Source: Bombyx mori (lineage: Eukaryota; Arthropoda; Insecta; Lepidoptera; Bombycidae). From it: a stretch of DNA of 64,000 nt. Below, one piece after another: positions 37,625-48,994 of the stretch (position 1 is the first letter of the stretch; each line of letters begins with the position of its first letter). The notes beneath the pieces were generated by a model. The model ran no database searches and was not told the DNA's origin. It worked only from the letters and a program-made list of their open reading frames with translations. Both the position numbers and the translations under genes were made by a program. The stretch lies in NCBI RefSeq assembly GCF_030269925.1, contig NC_085110.1, positions 6,386,001-6,450,000 on the forward strand, given 5' to 3'.

Positions 37625-40600
37625 TCACCGAGTGGAATCCACCGGCAAACGACATAATTTTGTTATTGATTTTGCCCTTAGGATCCAATATTTTGATCTG
37701 TGATAACATAGCATTAACTGAACCCCTTCATGTAGTGTCTTGATATGGGCGTCAGCAACGATCAAGTGTACTAGGGTGTTCTTATTTCCAAGAATAATTG
37801 GGTGTTTTCGGTCATCAGGTAAGTTAGTATGTTTAAGGCGACCGCCCACCCTGAGGATATGATTCTCATCCAGGTATGCGTTTAGCGATCGTAATTTACT
37901 TTTTTTTTTAACTTGTTTCTTATCTCTTAGCCGATCTATTTCTTCTTTGAATTCTTGTTGTACTAACTTAATGCATGTGATAAGCGCCTCTTCAAATTCT
38001 TGTGTAGTTATTTCCTTGCTCGTACTTAAATTACTTTTGTATCTTAAAAATCTTTTACAGTAAATAATAGTTTTTAGTAATTCTGGTAACGTATCAAAAT
38101 CTTCAAACTGAGCGGTTAAAGGTTTTAGTTCTTCTGCATTGTGGTAAGTATTTAATTTTATTGGTTTCATTTCTAATTCTGTTTCCTTTATTCCAGGCTT
38201 ACTGTATATTACTTCTTTTTTGCATAACCACTTGGGCCCTGTCCACCACAACTCTTTCTGTTTCAAGTCCGCCAGCAGCATGCCTCGTGACCCGATGTCT
38301 GCAGGATTCTCTTCCGAAGCTACATGGAACCATCGGTGTGTGTTTACATTCTCTACAATTTCTACGACCCGGTTCGCCACGAATGTCTTCCATCTATGAG
38401 GATCACCAGATAGCCATGCAAGAACAATTGATGAGTCTGTCCATGCATAGATGTTAGAAGTAGGTATACGCATTGCATTTTCTATTTGCTTAAGTAACCT
38501 TGCTAATAACAGCGCCCCACATAACTCCAGGCTTGGTAGAGACACGGTACGGAGTGGTGCCACTCTAGTACGGGCAGCTAATAGATTGGTGAATACTGAA
38601 CCATCTTCCCTCTTCACACGAATGTAAGCTACTGCAGCATAGGCTTTCATGGAAGCATCGCTGAAACCATGAACCTCGATGTTTTCCATCTGTGTGCTTA
38701 CTGTGTTTAGCCATCTTGGAATACCTATCTCTTTTACATGTTCAAAGTCTTCTCTAATTGTCAGCCAATCGTGTAACAGCGATTGGTTAATCTCGTCATC
38801 CCAGCCAAACGGTTCTAGCCATAGCCTTTGTATGAGTATCTTAGCCAAAATTAAGCTCGGGGCGATCCATCCCAGTGGGTCAAAAAGTCTTTGAATATCA
38901 GATAGTATGCCTCTCTTTGTAATACTGCTTGACCTTGCTGGTAAGTTAACCTTGTACTGAAACTGATCCGTGCCCAGGTTCCAGATCAAACCTAGAGCTT
39001 GTACTTTTCCATCCAATTTAAAATCCAACTGTGCTCGAGATGTACGTTTGTTTGGTTCTATAGATTTCAAAAATTCAGCAGAATTGGATGACCATTTTGA
39101 TAATACAAATCCACCTTTCTGTAGAATATTATCTACTTCTTGTGCTCTCTTTATGGCTTCAGGAGCACTGCTCTCCCCCGACATTAGATCGTCCATGTAA
39201 AAATCTTCTTTAATAATTCGAACAGCCATTGGATGATTTCGACCCTCATCGTCAGCCACCTGGTGAAGCGTTCTTACAGCCAGGTGAGGAGCCGCCGCTG
39301 TACCAAATGTAACACGAACTTCTTCATAAAGTAATATTTGCAGGTACATCTTTTGTATATCACTTGCATAGCAAACACGATGTAATCTCGATCTCATAAG
39401 TATGTTCCTTAAGTCCTCTTGCAGTTGCGGACCTACAAGCAATTCATCGTTTAGAGAAACGCAGTTGGAGCCCTTCGCTGAAGCATCAAATACTACGCGT
39501 GTCTTAGAAGTTTCTCTGTCTGCGTGTACCACGGCGTGATGAGGTAAGTATACTGATTTTTTCTTGTTTATTTCATTCTTAGGTATTTCTTCCATGTAGT
39601 TAGCTTTTATGTATTCTTGCATGACCTTTGTATAATCTTCTTTCAGTTTAGTTTCTTTCTTAAATCTTCTTTCTAGCTGAAGTAACCTCTTTCTAGCTAT
39701 TTCTTTCGTATTTCCTTCAGTCGAAATTGGATTCTTTGTATTAAATGGCAGCCTTACTAGATATCTTCCTTCACTATTTCTCGTATGTGTGCTTTCATAT
39801 ATTGTTTCACATAGCTTTTCTTCCTTTGTTAATATTCTCTTTTTATCATTGTCAATTTCCCAGAGGGATTTCAACATATGATCTATATGGACTTGATGAT
39901 GAAGGACCAGAAATGATTCATTTTCACGGTTATTATCGATTTCTCCGAAGAGGATCCACCCCAGGTTGGTTTCTTGGGCACATGGAGAACCTGGAGGGCC
40001 CTTAATAAGTGTTGGTTGCACAATCTGTGCATACTCTTTAACACCAAGAAGTAAGTCTATAGAACCTGGTTGGAAGTAGTCTGGATCTGCCAGGTTGAGT
40101 CCTTCTAGATGTGGCCAATGTGTGACAGTTACAGCTTTGGAGGGGATCTTCGTGGTCAACTGTTTACTCATAACATATGCTTGTATGTTGATTTCGAAGC
40201 TTGGATTCCAGCGGGAGCCAATCTTAAGTTGAACCACGTGATCAACGTTAGTCCTAGTAGATCCCACCCCGATGATACTTCCTCTCGCTGATTGCCTGGT
40301 AAATTTGAGCATTTGAGCCGCCTTCTCGCTTAAAAATGAAGCCTGCGAACCTTGGTCTACTAGCGCACGAAGAACAACGGTTTGGTTATGCTCGTTCCTC
40401 GCTAAAACCATCGCTGTGGCTAGTAGTGCTGTGCTTTGTTTAGTACTGTGATGTGACGCCATCATGCTATTTATAACCTCTTCTTTCTCTTCTACCCCGT
40501 GGTGAGATGCACTCGGTTGATTCTTTTCCTCAGTTTGTGCCGAGTCTTGATGGCGGTGGAGAAGAGTGTGATGCCGTCTTCTACATAGGCGACAGGACAT

Positions 40601-41773
40601 TTGTAACTTACACTGGTAAGCAGAATGCCCAGGCACCAAACAGTTAAAACACAGATTGTTGGTCTTGACATAATCAGCTCTTTCTTTAGGTTGCAGTTTA
40701 GTAAAATTCTTACAATGACATAATGTATGTTTTTCTTTACAGAGCACGCAAGTTCTTTCATTTGGCTGTGACGTGGTGGCTGTGGCAGTTACTAAGTGTG
40801 AACGTTCTCTTACAGGTTTGTCACGGCTGCTACAAGTCCCTGACACGGACAATACAAGTTCTAAGGTACGGTATCTTGACTGCAGGAAATCTTTTAAATT
40901 CTCCCAAGTTGGTAGTTCGTCCTCTGATTTTGAATAAGCTGTCTGCTCCCATTCTTTGTGAGACTCCGGGTCCAACTTCTGTATCACAAGGAATATAATT
41001 ATAGGATCCCAGGAGCTCGTAGCTATATTTAAATTTTCTAAATTATTCAAACAATCTGTCGTGACGTCTAATAAATTTTTTAATTGATTTGCAGACTGAG
41101 AACTAATTTTCTTCTGATTAAATAATTTCTTCAACACTGAGTTAATTATTAATCGTTTATTTCCATACCTTGACTTTAAAATATTCCATGCTTTTTTATA
41201 ATTGTTTTCCGTGACTTGAATAGGTTTTAATAATGTTTCTGCCTCGCAGCTGACTGTAGTCTTAAGATAATGTAACTTTTGTACGTCACTTAAAGCCGGG
41301 TTCTTATCCACTAAGGAGGTAAATAGGTCTTGAAACGTAGGCCAATCTTCATAGTTTCCAGTGAATTTAGGTAATTCGATTCTCGGTAACCGAACAAGGT
41401 TTTCGGTATCCGCAATAATCTTAGAATTATTTGATGAGGACGTTAAAGTACTCGGCGCGACTGCTTGTGTGAAAGATTGCAAAAGATCTTTTAAATCGGC
41501 TAACAAGACGAGATACAAATCTTCGAACACGAAGTAATCTTCATTTTGAAAATATGGTAACTCTTGTCTTTGTTCTTTTGGTGTTATTTTTACCAATTGT
41601 AGATGCGTTTGCTTAAATGTAGTCCAATATTCTTCGATACATTTGATTCTTGCTTCTACATAACCTCTTGTCAATCTAGCTTTTGGACATTTCTTCAAAT
41701 TAATTTGAGTTTTGTTTAAGAGCGCAGCGGTATCTTCTAAAACGTTCAAAAGTTCATCCATAGTACCGTCCAA
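37625..41773 (-). CDS. Gag-protease-RT-RNaseH polyprotein, integrase lost
   Basis: A 1382-residue BEL/Pao polyprotein that would make Gag, process itself and reverse-transcribe element RNA in cytoplasmic particles. Residues 1-300 are Gag-like with the conserved LPKFTGNYEDWPTFQDLF segment. Cysteine knuckles lie at 342-353 and 375-388 (CFNCLVPGHSAYQC, CX2CX4HX4C), with another Cys/His cluster at 394-406. An aspartic protease site DQGS is at about 473. RT runs from about 740: YASDIQKMY at about 802 and YMDD at 859-862. The usual stretch between them is shortened: LYEEVRVTFGTAAAPH joins directly, with about 20 expected residues absent. RNase H has FSDAS (1039), SLEL (1083) and TDSS (1113). An integrase zinc-finger-like segment starts near 1324, then the protein stops at PVDSTR without the catalytic core. 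The start ATG is the first in the frame after the 5' LTR. The frame has no stops, so the losses are in-frame or terminal. Confidence 0.93.
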   Translation of the reverse strand: MDGTMDELLNVLEDTAALLNKTQINLKKCPKARLTRGYVEARIKCIEEYWTTFKQTHLQLVKITPKEQRQELPYFQNEDYFVFEDLYLVLLADLKDLLQSFTQAVAPSTLTSSSNNSKIIADTENLVRLPRIELPKFTGNYEDWPTFQDLFTSLVDKNPALSDVQKLHYLKTTVSCEAETLLKPIQVTENNYKKAWNILKSRYGNKRLIINSVLKKLFNQKKISSQSANQLKNLLDVTTDCLNNLENLNIATSSWDPIIIFLVIQKLDPESHKEWEQTAYSKSEDELPTWENLKDFLQSRYRTLELVLSVSGTCSSRDKPVRERSHLVTATATTSQPNERTCVLCKEKHTLCHCKNFTKLQPKERADYVKTNNLCFNCLVPGHSAYQCKLQMSCRLCRRRHHTLLHRHQDSAQTEEKNQPSASHHGVEEKEEVINSMMASHHSTKQSTALLATAMVLARNEHNQTVVLRALVDQGSQASFLSEKAAQMLKFTRQSARGSIIGVGSTRTNVDHVVQLKIGSRWNPSFEINIQAYVMSKQLTTKIPSKAVTVTHWPHLEGLNLADPDYFQPGSIDLLLGVKEYAQIVQPTLIKGPPGSPCAQETNLGWILFGEIDNNRENESFLVLHHQVHIDHMLKSLWEIDNDKKRILTKEEKLCETIYESTHTRNSEGRYLVRLPFNTKNPISTEGNTKEIARKRLLQLERRFKKETKLKEDYTKVMQEYIKANYMEEIPKNEINKKKSVYLPHHAVVHADRETSKTRVVFDASAKGSNCVSLNDELLVGPQLQEDLRNILMRSRLHRVCYASDIQKMYLQILLYEEVRVTFGTAAAPHLAVRTLHQVADDEGRNHPMAVRIIKEDFYMDDLMSGESSAPEAIKRAQEVDNILQKGGFVLSKWSSNSAEFLKSIEPNKRTSRAQLDFKLDGKVQALGLIWNLGTDQFQYKVNLPARSSSITKRGILSDIQRLFDPLGWIAPSLILAKILIQRLWLEPFGWDDEINQSLLHDWLTIREDFEHVKEIGIPRWLNTVSTQMENIEVHGFSDASMKAYAAVAYIRVKREDGSVFTNLLAARTRVAPLRTVSLPSLELCGALLLARLLKQIENAMRIPTSNIYAWTDSSIVLAWLSGDPHRWKTFVANRVVEIVENVNTHRWFHVASEENPADIGSRGMLLADLKQKELWWTGPKWLCKKEVIYSKPGIKETELEMKPIKLNTYHNAEELKPLTAQFEDFDTLPELLKTIIYCKRFLRYKSNLSTSKEITTQEFEEALITCIKLVQQEFKEEIDRLRDKKQVKKKSKLRSLNAYLDENHILRVGGRLKHTNLPDDRKHPIILGNKNTLVHLIVADAHIKTLHEGVQLMLCYHRSKYWILRAKSITKLCRLPVDSTR

Positions 41774-41920
41774 CCAGAAAACGGAATAAAATTGTAATAT
41801 TTATAAATTATGTATAAATTATTTGTCTTTAAATCACTGGAATGTGGTTTACGGCTTACTGGAAAACAATATTTTCACTGACCGGCGTCCATCTTCGATA
41901 GCTTGTATGTTCAAAAAATC

Positions 41921-41936
41921 CGCTCGAATTTGACCA
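41921..41936 (-). promoter_or_regulatory. Candidate primer-binding site
   Basis: Read on the minus strand, TGGTCAAATTCGAGCG begins three bases after the 5' LTR. The leading TGG fits pairing to a tRNA CCA end. I cannot name the tRNA. Confidence 0.5.
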
Positions 41937-41939
41937 ATA

Positions 41940-42089
41940 TGAATGATGTAATTAAGGTTCAATTTGGTTTGCGTACTATCCGTAAAGAAAAACTGTGTGT
42001 GGTTGCAACGACATTTATTGTGCGACTGACTTAAATTTTGACAAGTAAAAATATCGTAATTAGCAAAGAGTATAAGGTTAGTAACAACA
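41940..42089 (-). repeat. 5' LTR of BEL/Pao element
   Basis: A 150-bp copy matching 37267-37416. It would carry the promoter for the polyprotein. No clear TATA box can be singled out. Confidence 0.93.
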
Positions 42090-42094
42090 GATTG

Positions 42095-42846
42095 AATAAA
42101 GTACAAACGAAGATTTTGTTTATTTTCCCTTTACTACGGAACCCTAAAAATATATTTTAGAAAGCTCTTCTGTAGAGCTTATTTTTATTAGTGGCATTGT
42201 TAGCCCGCATACCCACGTATACGCACCCGCGTACCGCCATCGTAGCTTTTTCTGGTGCAAAACTTTTGCGCATTCCTGTCAGCAGGGCACATTAGAACAC
42301 TTTTGATAAAAATTCTATCTCTTGTTTCATGGTATACGACTGTGTTCACTTTGTAATGTCCATAGACCCCAGGTAATAAATAATTTAATAAAAGGCAGAC
42401 CGTGAGCTCGTATTCACCTGTACATTAAAAATCAAATGGTAGTTAACTTAATATTTACTTTATTTCCTGTTCTGCTTTGCTAAAGAAATCTTCTGTAGAG
42501 CCTTCACTTACACTTGATTAAGTTTTATTCGCGCTACGTAACGTTACCAAGCGACTTTATGAGTTACAACCACTCCAGACTCCCCAAATATGCTTTCCAT
42601 GAAAAACGTTGACTCATTATAATAAGGGATAATATTATATTGAACGTGCATATCGATTTCTTTTGATTCTTTACGATAAGGTGGCTTACCACAAAATGGC
42701 CGTAATTCTTTACAGACTTTTCCATTTATACACTAAAAAAATTTATCTAATGGCACATCTCGTCGTGTCAATTTACGATGGGATGGGAGACATTCACAAT
42801 ACTCACTACTTGATCACGCTCATTGTACAAAGTGTTCGAATATCCC
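42095..42846. other. Mostly unrecognised; possible old SINE B trace
   Basis: At about 42350-42425, TTTGTAATGTCCATAGACCC and GACCGTGAGCTCGT weakly match SINE B on the plus strand. Otherwise nothing is recognised. Confidence 0.35.
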
Positions 42847-43157
42847 GTTTTTTTTTTTTTTTTTTTTCCCTACCTATGCTGATAGCCTTGAGAGGCTATT
42901 TCAGCTTCGCCCTAACGTTTGTAGGTAAGCTCGTGGAGCTCAACCGGAGAGTTGCTAACACTGACCCTAGCAAGAGCAGTGCTTCGCAGAATCTACCACC
43001 GGATCGGAAACGCGACCCACTGAGAAGATCCGGCGAGAAACTCAGTGGGTTGTGTCTATGGGTTAGTTCGCTCGTCGAGCCCTTCGTCGCAAGCAACGGG
43101 TTCGACGAGGACGGTGACCGGTGCTTGTGGTGCCTAAAAGCACCGTTAATGGATCAA
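42847..43157 (+). repeat. Bm1-type SINE, best-preserved copy
   Basis: It starts with a T-run of about 20, then CCTACCTATGCTGATAGCCT, TAACACTGACCCTAGCAAGA, CTACCACCGGATCGGAAACG, GATCCGGCGAGAAACTCAGT, GACGGGTTCGACG-like block and AAAGCACCGTTAATGGATC. The 182-codon open frame at 42663-43211 is mostly this repeat, so I reject it as a gene. Confidence 0.8.
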
Positions 43158-45380
43158 ACCCGTTGTACAACAAAGCTGCTTTTACATAAAAATAATAAAA
43201 ATGGCACATGAAAAGATCGTTTTTATTATATTACAGAGAATTCGTAAGCCCATCGTGTTCTAGACGGTTTTCTAAAAGAAACGTCATTAGTGTTGAAATG
43301 TTTGTCAGTCCGATGTCTCATTAAGGCCCACGACATTAAAAACTTCACATTCACACATTCACTGCCGCATTCAACAGAAAATGTTTACGAAGGCGAAAGG
43401 TATACATCAATGTCCTCGCTGCCAAACAAAGATCCGTTTGTTTTAAACCCTCTGACCCGTTATCAAGTTAATCTGACAATCCGTCGCTTATCACTCTGAT
43501 TTATGAGCCTTATCTCGGTGACTCCTTGATAACGTTGAAACAAAGTACCGCTGTTTGATCAATCGTTTTCAATTTGTCTTTTTCAAGTCACAACTACTCA
43601 CTACGGATAGAGTTTGTCTGTGGCCCGAAAAAAAGATTTGGTTAGGTTTTGTAAACGATCTAATTCGCGATACAATATGAATTCCACGACCTTCGATGAT
43701 ACGTTAGATCTTATATTCAATTGTATGACAGCTGTATCACATTTCGAATTAGTGCACAATATGATTTCTTTGTGGCAGGAATAAGCAGGAGGTTTTATTT
43801 TTATTACCCACAATATTATTCCTTCAGCGCATAAGTAGTTCATGAACACAGGTCTCGTTATTAAAAAAACACGTGTGGCACTCGGTGACTGCCGCGGTAA
43901 AGCTATTGCATAGCATTTTTTATCAACTTATGCAATTATAATTAGACAATAATAATTTAATATTAAAACAATAATAAAATAAGACCATGCTATATTTATA
44001 AACATTAAAAAAAGCAAAACATTAACTGTCCCCTTCACACTCATAAGCTTGAGTACGCTAGAGTCTTTTCATGATGCGATGCAGTGCGACGTCACGCCGC
44101 GTGCTTATTCACAAACAATACACAAACGCAACGTGTGAATGTGTTGAACGCAAGCTACATGGTAGGCGAAGTGGGGGGTGTTAGGTTTTATTTTCGTTAC
44201 GGAACTTCTTGATTCGGTCGCCGCGTTCAAAGCCCGCTATAAAAGCTATGCAATAGCTTAAAAAACGTTCCGGCCTTCGGGATTTGAACTCTTGCATAGT
44301 AACATCGCTGAAAAATTGAAGACTTGCTGTACTAAAACAAATAACTGATATAATGGAATTCAGTTTTGTTTAAATAATAGATCGTGTCCATTAGCGAGTT
44401 CGTCTTTTGTGTCGATCGCGCATACAATTTATTTTGTAACGAAATTTGCCGTAGCAGGAGCGTGCTGAGCACGTACGCGCACCGACGGCCACTCAAATTG
44501 CCGACTAATTAAATTACAACCAGCTACAGGCATCCCAGAAGGAAATTCTATTGTCTCCTATTTTTCAGCTTAAAATTGATCACATCCTTCGAACGGAACT
44601 GTTTCGTGTTCTAAAAATCACATCGAACATCACATCAAAGATAACAGTTCTGTTATTATTATTCTTTTAATACGTACAAAATATCAATATTCATATACAA
44701 TAAAACCTCGCCAATAAATTGAACAGTAATATTTATGTGGAAGGTGACTACGATTTAAAACTACAATAAATAATAATGAGTAAGCTTTGAAGTTTGCCTC
44801 TATGATATGAATTCATTACATATTATGGCCATAGCTGCCATTTTCATAAATTTTAATCCCAATAGTGATGTGTATAATAAAAATGTGGACGTGAAAAAAG
44901 GAACAAAACGTGTTTTATATCATTTTTATCGCAATTACGAAGTGTTAACCGACAGTGCCTTGTTTCGCTCCCGATTTTCACGCTACACTACAGTTCAAAG
45001 CTATCGTTATTTCGCCTCCAACATAAATTTTCATTATGAAACAACTACCGTCTTTGAAAGGAAAAGAAAGGGCTTTGAGTGCGCTTCGATGGGATGAAAT
45101 TCATTGCTTTAAAAATTGAATCGTAGTAATAACTCATAATAATAATATAGAGTTACGCAATTCTATGTTAAGTATTTCTGTAACTTTAACAAATGTTATA
45201 TTTTTTATGTACGGTTACTGAAGCTGTTAGATATGACAACGTAAATACCACCGCTTGTCTTCAGGTATAAGGTTAAAGTTTAAACCGCATTTTTAACGGC
45301 TTTTCCACCATCTGTGGATGCTTGTCAACTACCTTTGTTGCATGTTAGCTGTAAGTCTTTTTTACGGAGAGTAGTTAACG
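43158..45380. other. No supportable gene
   Basis: The 96-codon frame at 44807-45097 encodes a Tyr/Phe/Asn-rich sequence with no known motif. Without a homologue or splice signals I leave it uncalled. The rest of this 2.2 kb shows no repeat family I recognise. Confidence 0.35.
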
Positions 45381-45508
45381 GTAGGCAGCGGCTTGGCTCT
45401 ACACCTGGCATTGCTGAGGTCTACGGGCTACGGTAACCACTCACCATCAGGTGGGCCGTACGCTCGTCTACTTACTAGGGCAATATAAATATTTTTAAAA
45501 AAAAACTG
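45381..45508 (+). repeat. LINE/SINE 3' tail (family D)
   Basis: GTAGGCAGCGGCTTGGCT, CATTGCTGAGGTCTACGGGC, CTCACCATCAGGTGGGCCGT and an A-rich end match 5369-5470. Confidence 0.65.
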
Positions 45509-46138
45509 GTTTTCATATTCGAAGATTTTCTATTTTAATAAGACACTAGTAAGCACAATATTTATTTGTCGACGTCGAAAAACTCTAACCATCTGTGAAT
45601 CACGACAATAATGTATTTGAAATATTATAAAGAATAAAAATCAGAAATCGTGAGATTAAATCGTAAAAATCGATCGTAATACGACTCGTGAAAACTGAAG
45701 AAAACAGTAAATGTCAGTGAAATAAATAAATAGATCCCGTTGCTTAAATGGAGCAAATCAATTTCATTGTTGCTGAACACACACAATATCGTTTGCCAGG
45801 AAATTGAAATCTTTATTTAAAGTGCAGTTCAACATTAAAAAAAAATCATAGCAATGAATTCAATTTCACTTTTATACAGTGTTTATTTTCGTGTCATAGC
45901 GATAAAATTCTACTGGGAGCTCCTTGGAGTTTTTTGTCGTTTGACTCCGCAAGATATGCACTGCGAATTGCCAATACACGAATATCTTGCCTCGCTATAC
46001 CCTTAGGAATTACGTTAGATACTTTACTCAAGACTTTCAGTAGGAAACACGATTGCTTTAAAAGGTTTTTTTAAAGGATTTATCCTTAAGCGGCTACCTT
46101 GTTTGAAGGAGTTATCCTATAAATATCATAACGCATAT

Positions 46139-46280
46139 CGCCACCTTGAGACGTGAGGTTAAAGTCTAAAGTATATAGTAAAATAGTATCTCACTCTATA
46201 AATTGTAACGCATTTCTGCTTTGCGGCTGAAATAAGTAGAGCAGTGGTACCTACCCATGCGTGCCCACGCATATTGCCCT
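46139..46280 (-). repeat. SINE B, old copy
   Basis: CGCCACCTTGAGACGTGAGG, GTAACGCATTTCTGCTTTGC and GTGGTACCTACCCATGCGTG follow SINE B order on the minus strand, with many changes. Confidence 0.6.
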
Positions 46281-46348
46281 CCAACCAAATTAAATACCAA
46301 ATAACAAAGTAACTTCGCAAATAATATTTTTTGCGGATTTGATTTTAT

Positions 46349-46606
46349 TGAGTTATTGAGGACGGCTATCGTGGTATGGACACGTGATGCGTAGAAAGAA
46401 GATGCATGTGATTAGCAGATGTATGGAAATGGTATTGCAAGGTAGACGGGGAAGAGGTTGACCGAAGAAGACATGGATGGAGTGTGTGAATGACAATATG
46501 AGAGAAAGAAGAGTGAGTGTTGAGATGACGGCTGATAGAAAAGAATAGAAGAGAAAAATTAGCTGTTGCGACCCCACCTAGTGGGATAAGGTGGAGAAAA
46601 GGATTT
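46349..46606 (+). pseudogene. LINE reverse transcriptase C-terminal remnant
   Basis: In one frame from about 46367, translation gives WYGHVMRRKKMHV, then GRRGRG, a stop, PKKTWMECVNDNM and VSVEMTADRKE, a stop, and CCDPT. This is the conserved C-terminal block downstream of the RT domain in a large group of insect LINEs. Two in-frame stops show decay. Only the last 80 or so residues are present, consistent with 5' truncation during insertion. The minus-strand frames at 46353-46638 are shadows. Confidence 0.75.
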
Positions 46607-47212
46607 GATTTTGTTGATTTCATACTTAATATAAGCAATCGAAATACCAGTGCGTCTTTTTATATAGGTATATCATAACAATATCTTTGGAATTTCCCAC
46701 GTTAAATTATGAGGTCAGAAAAAATAAAACCTATATAGATGGGTTTTATAGAGTAAATAGTATTAAGTACAAACGAAATCAAATCACGATCAAGTTTTGA
46801 TTAAAATCAAAGCCAAATTTAATTTTAATGACGCAATCAAATATAACCTGAGAGAAATTCTCTGAAACCGATTAATTTCAGATTCAAACATCGTCGTTGG
46901 ATTTATATTGCGCTCGGGGGTGGATCTTCTATACCTACCAATTTTAACAAATGATCCGACCTAAAAGATCGCTTCGAGAGTTATTACTCGATCCGCGCGT
47001 TCGATTCATTCGCTGCTTTGTTGTTTAATAGCTTCTTGGTTGCGAGGTTTAATGACTGTGAACAGTAAATAGTTTGAAGAGGAAATAAGTTTCTCTTCTT
47101 GTTTCCCGAGCGCTACATGCGCTGACATGTTCAATTTCAAATATGCCTTCACAATGTTTCATAATGATCTTACCCAACAGATGGTTCATCTTCATTCAAA
47201 ATCAATGTTTTT

Positions 47213-47353
47213 TTATTTTATTTTTTATTGCTTAGATGGATGAACAAGCTCACCACAGCCCACCTGGTGCTAAGTGGTTACTGGAGCCCATAGACATCTA
47301 CAACGTTAATGTGCCACCCACCTCGAGATATAAGGTCTCAATATAGTTACAAC
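47213..47353 (-). repeat. SINE B, left part, split by LINE insertion
   Basis: The tail half of a minus-strand SINE B ends at ATATAGTTACAAC (47341-47353). The same 13 bases recur at 51622-51634, where the SINE resumes with GGCTACC. The two parts join into one SINE once the LINE is removed. Confidence 0.9.
47341..47353. repeat. Target-site duplication, left copy
   Basis: ATATAGTTACAAC. The last C merges with the C-run that starts the LINE, so the boundary may shift by one base. Confidence 0.88.
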
Positions 47354-48994
47354 CCCCCTGCTGGCAGCCACGACCGCGAGCGCCACGTTTTTTCCACGCT
47401 CCGCAACTTAAAATTACGAAAAATGGTTTTTTCGCGCGAAGATACAAGTGTGTAGTATCAAAATACGCGTCTCAGTGAGAGGAACACAACCGTGAAAACC
47501 GCTTGGAAATAAGTGAAAGTGAGAGAAAGTTGTGGTTCAAAAACTAAATTTTTTGTATGTTTTTGTGATACGCTGACAAAACTAGATCGACGACCCCCCA
47601 CTTTTTTGGGGTCTAAATAATCGTCTCGTCGAGCCCTACCTTCTGGACTATACCCAGGATTTTTCCGGTGGAAAACAGCCAGTGTAATCCGGAATTTCTG
47701 AAAACCACGTGCTACCGAGATCGACTCCCAGGACACCTGGACAGGCGTGTGGCACACCAATAGAAGCGTCTTGACAAGGCGAATCTTTTGACACCTGGAT
47801 CATCGAGATCAGACAACCCGGGACAACACAGTGAAGCTTTAAAGGTCGACAAAATTTTGAAAATCTTTGGTGTCATTTTCCAGCTAAAGTAAATCGACAA
47901 CCCCCCTTTTTTATTTTTTTATTATAAAGTAGACCCCTTAAAATTAAATTCTCCAAATTTTTAGATTTTTTTGAATGTGTAGTTTATTAAGAAATTAATT
48001 TTGAATAGTGTACTAAATAATCAGTTCAATATAAATGGAGTTACACCCCCCTACCGATAATATTTTAAAAATTAATTTTGTTAAAAGTGTTCAAAAATAG
48101 ACCTCTGAAGAAAGTTTAATTTTGTTTTCTAATTAATCTAGTTAATTTATAAAAACAAGGCTTTTTGCGGTTGGGCGGGAAAGTGACACCAAAGCAAACC
48201 CCTTTGAAGAGGGTAAAAAAATCACGGCGCGCAAATTATAATATAAGTATAGTATAGTTTAGGTCATAAGGAACACATTACTTTTTAAATGGTGAATTTT
48301 GGACAATTTTTCGAATCGCGATCTTCGTTAGCATCTTTGTTTACATCAGAGTTCACCCGCAAATTGAGGCTGTCGCGGAGATCGCGATCTGAAAATCTAC
48401 TTTTTAGATAATAATAAATTCGAGATTTTCTTATAAGGACTGGATAGAGCGTGGTTAAAAACCACCCTCCACGTTTTTAAATTTTTGGAAAAACTCTTTT
48501 TTCAGCAGAAAAAATAGACCTAAACTTAAAAAATTTAATAACAAATTTTACCCGATATATCGGGCAGTGTTGAAAAGGGAAATAATGTTTTGCACGACCC
48601 AGGGCCGTATCCAGTAAACCAAGGGAGATAGACAAATTTTTGAGCTCGAATTCGACTTCAATTAGATAATTCAATCAACTAAAAATATTTTAGTATTCTT
48701 TGTCATAGAATAGACAACCATTATTTATAACAGGTACATAAGGGACTACAAAATTTTTTAAATCGACTTAGCTAGATTTAGAAATCTACTAAACTAACTT
48801 CGACTAAACTTCGACACTAAAAAAATATATCTTTATTAATTTATAATTTTAATTGCACTGTATTAACATTTACATTTGGACACTGACCCCCCTATACAGG
48901 GTCCGACAGACATATACACTCGACAACTTTCCCCGCTGTACTCGCACTGCATCACATCACACTTACATCACACTCTCTCACACACATACACACA
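47354..48994 (+). promoter_or_regulatory. Long 5' leader of the ORF1-only LINE
   Basis: About 1.64 kb without a convincing frame. Six-base C-runs occur at 47353, 47594, 47901, 48046 and 48887, two of them in a similar ATCGAC(A/G)ACCCCCC context. GACCCCCCACTTTTTTGGGGTC at 47592 can form a hairpin. An internal promoter is expected for a LINE leader but cannot be located by eye. Confidence 0.5.

Larger units (their letters stand above)
37267..42089 (-). mobile_element. BEL/Pao LTR retrotransposon, young deletion derivative
   Basis: The element is 4823 bp and bounded by two 150-bp direct repeats beginning TG and ending CA, which I find identical by eye. Directly outside, GATTG occurs at both 37262-37266 and 42090-42094, a 5-bp target duplication. 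The coding strand is minus, so 41940-42089 is the 5' LTR. A candidate primer-binding site starts with TGG at 41936, three bases inside that LTR. A G-rich stretch just before the 3' LTR (reverse of TACCGCCCACCAAAGG) could serve as the polypurine tract. One open frame covers 37625-41773. An intact structure with identical LTRs points to recent insertion, yet RT is shortened and integrase is missing, so it probably moved with proteins from a complete relative. Confidence 0.93.

Noticed and set aside
38161..40998. Plus-strand frames within the BEL/Pao polyprotein
   Set aside because: Shadows of the minus-strand polyprotein.
42663..43211. 182-codon open frame
   Set aside because: About 300 of its 549 bases are a Bm1-type SINE; the frame is incidental.
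44807..45097. 96-codon frame in an otherwise empty region
   Set aside because: No recognisable domain or exon signals; cannot be separated from chance.
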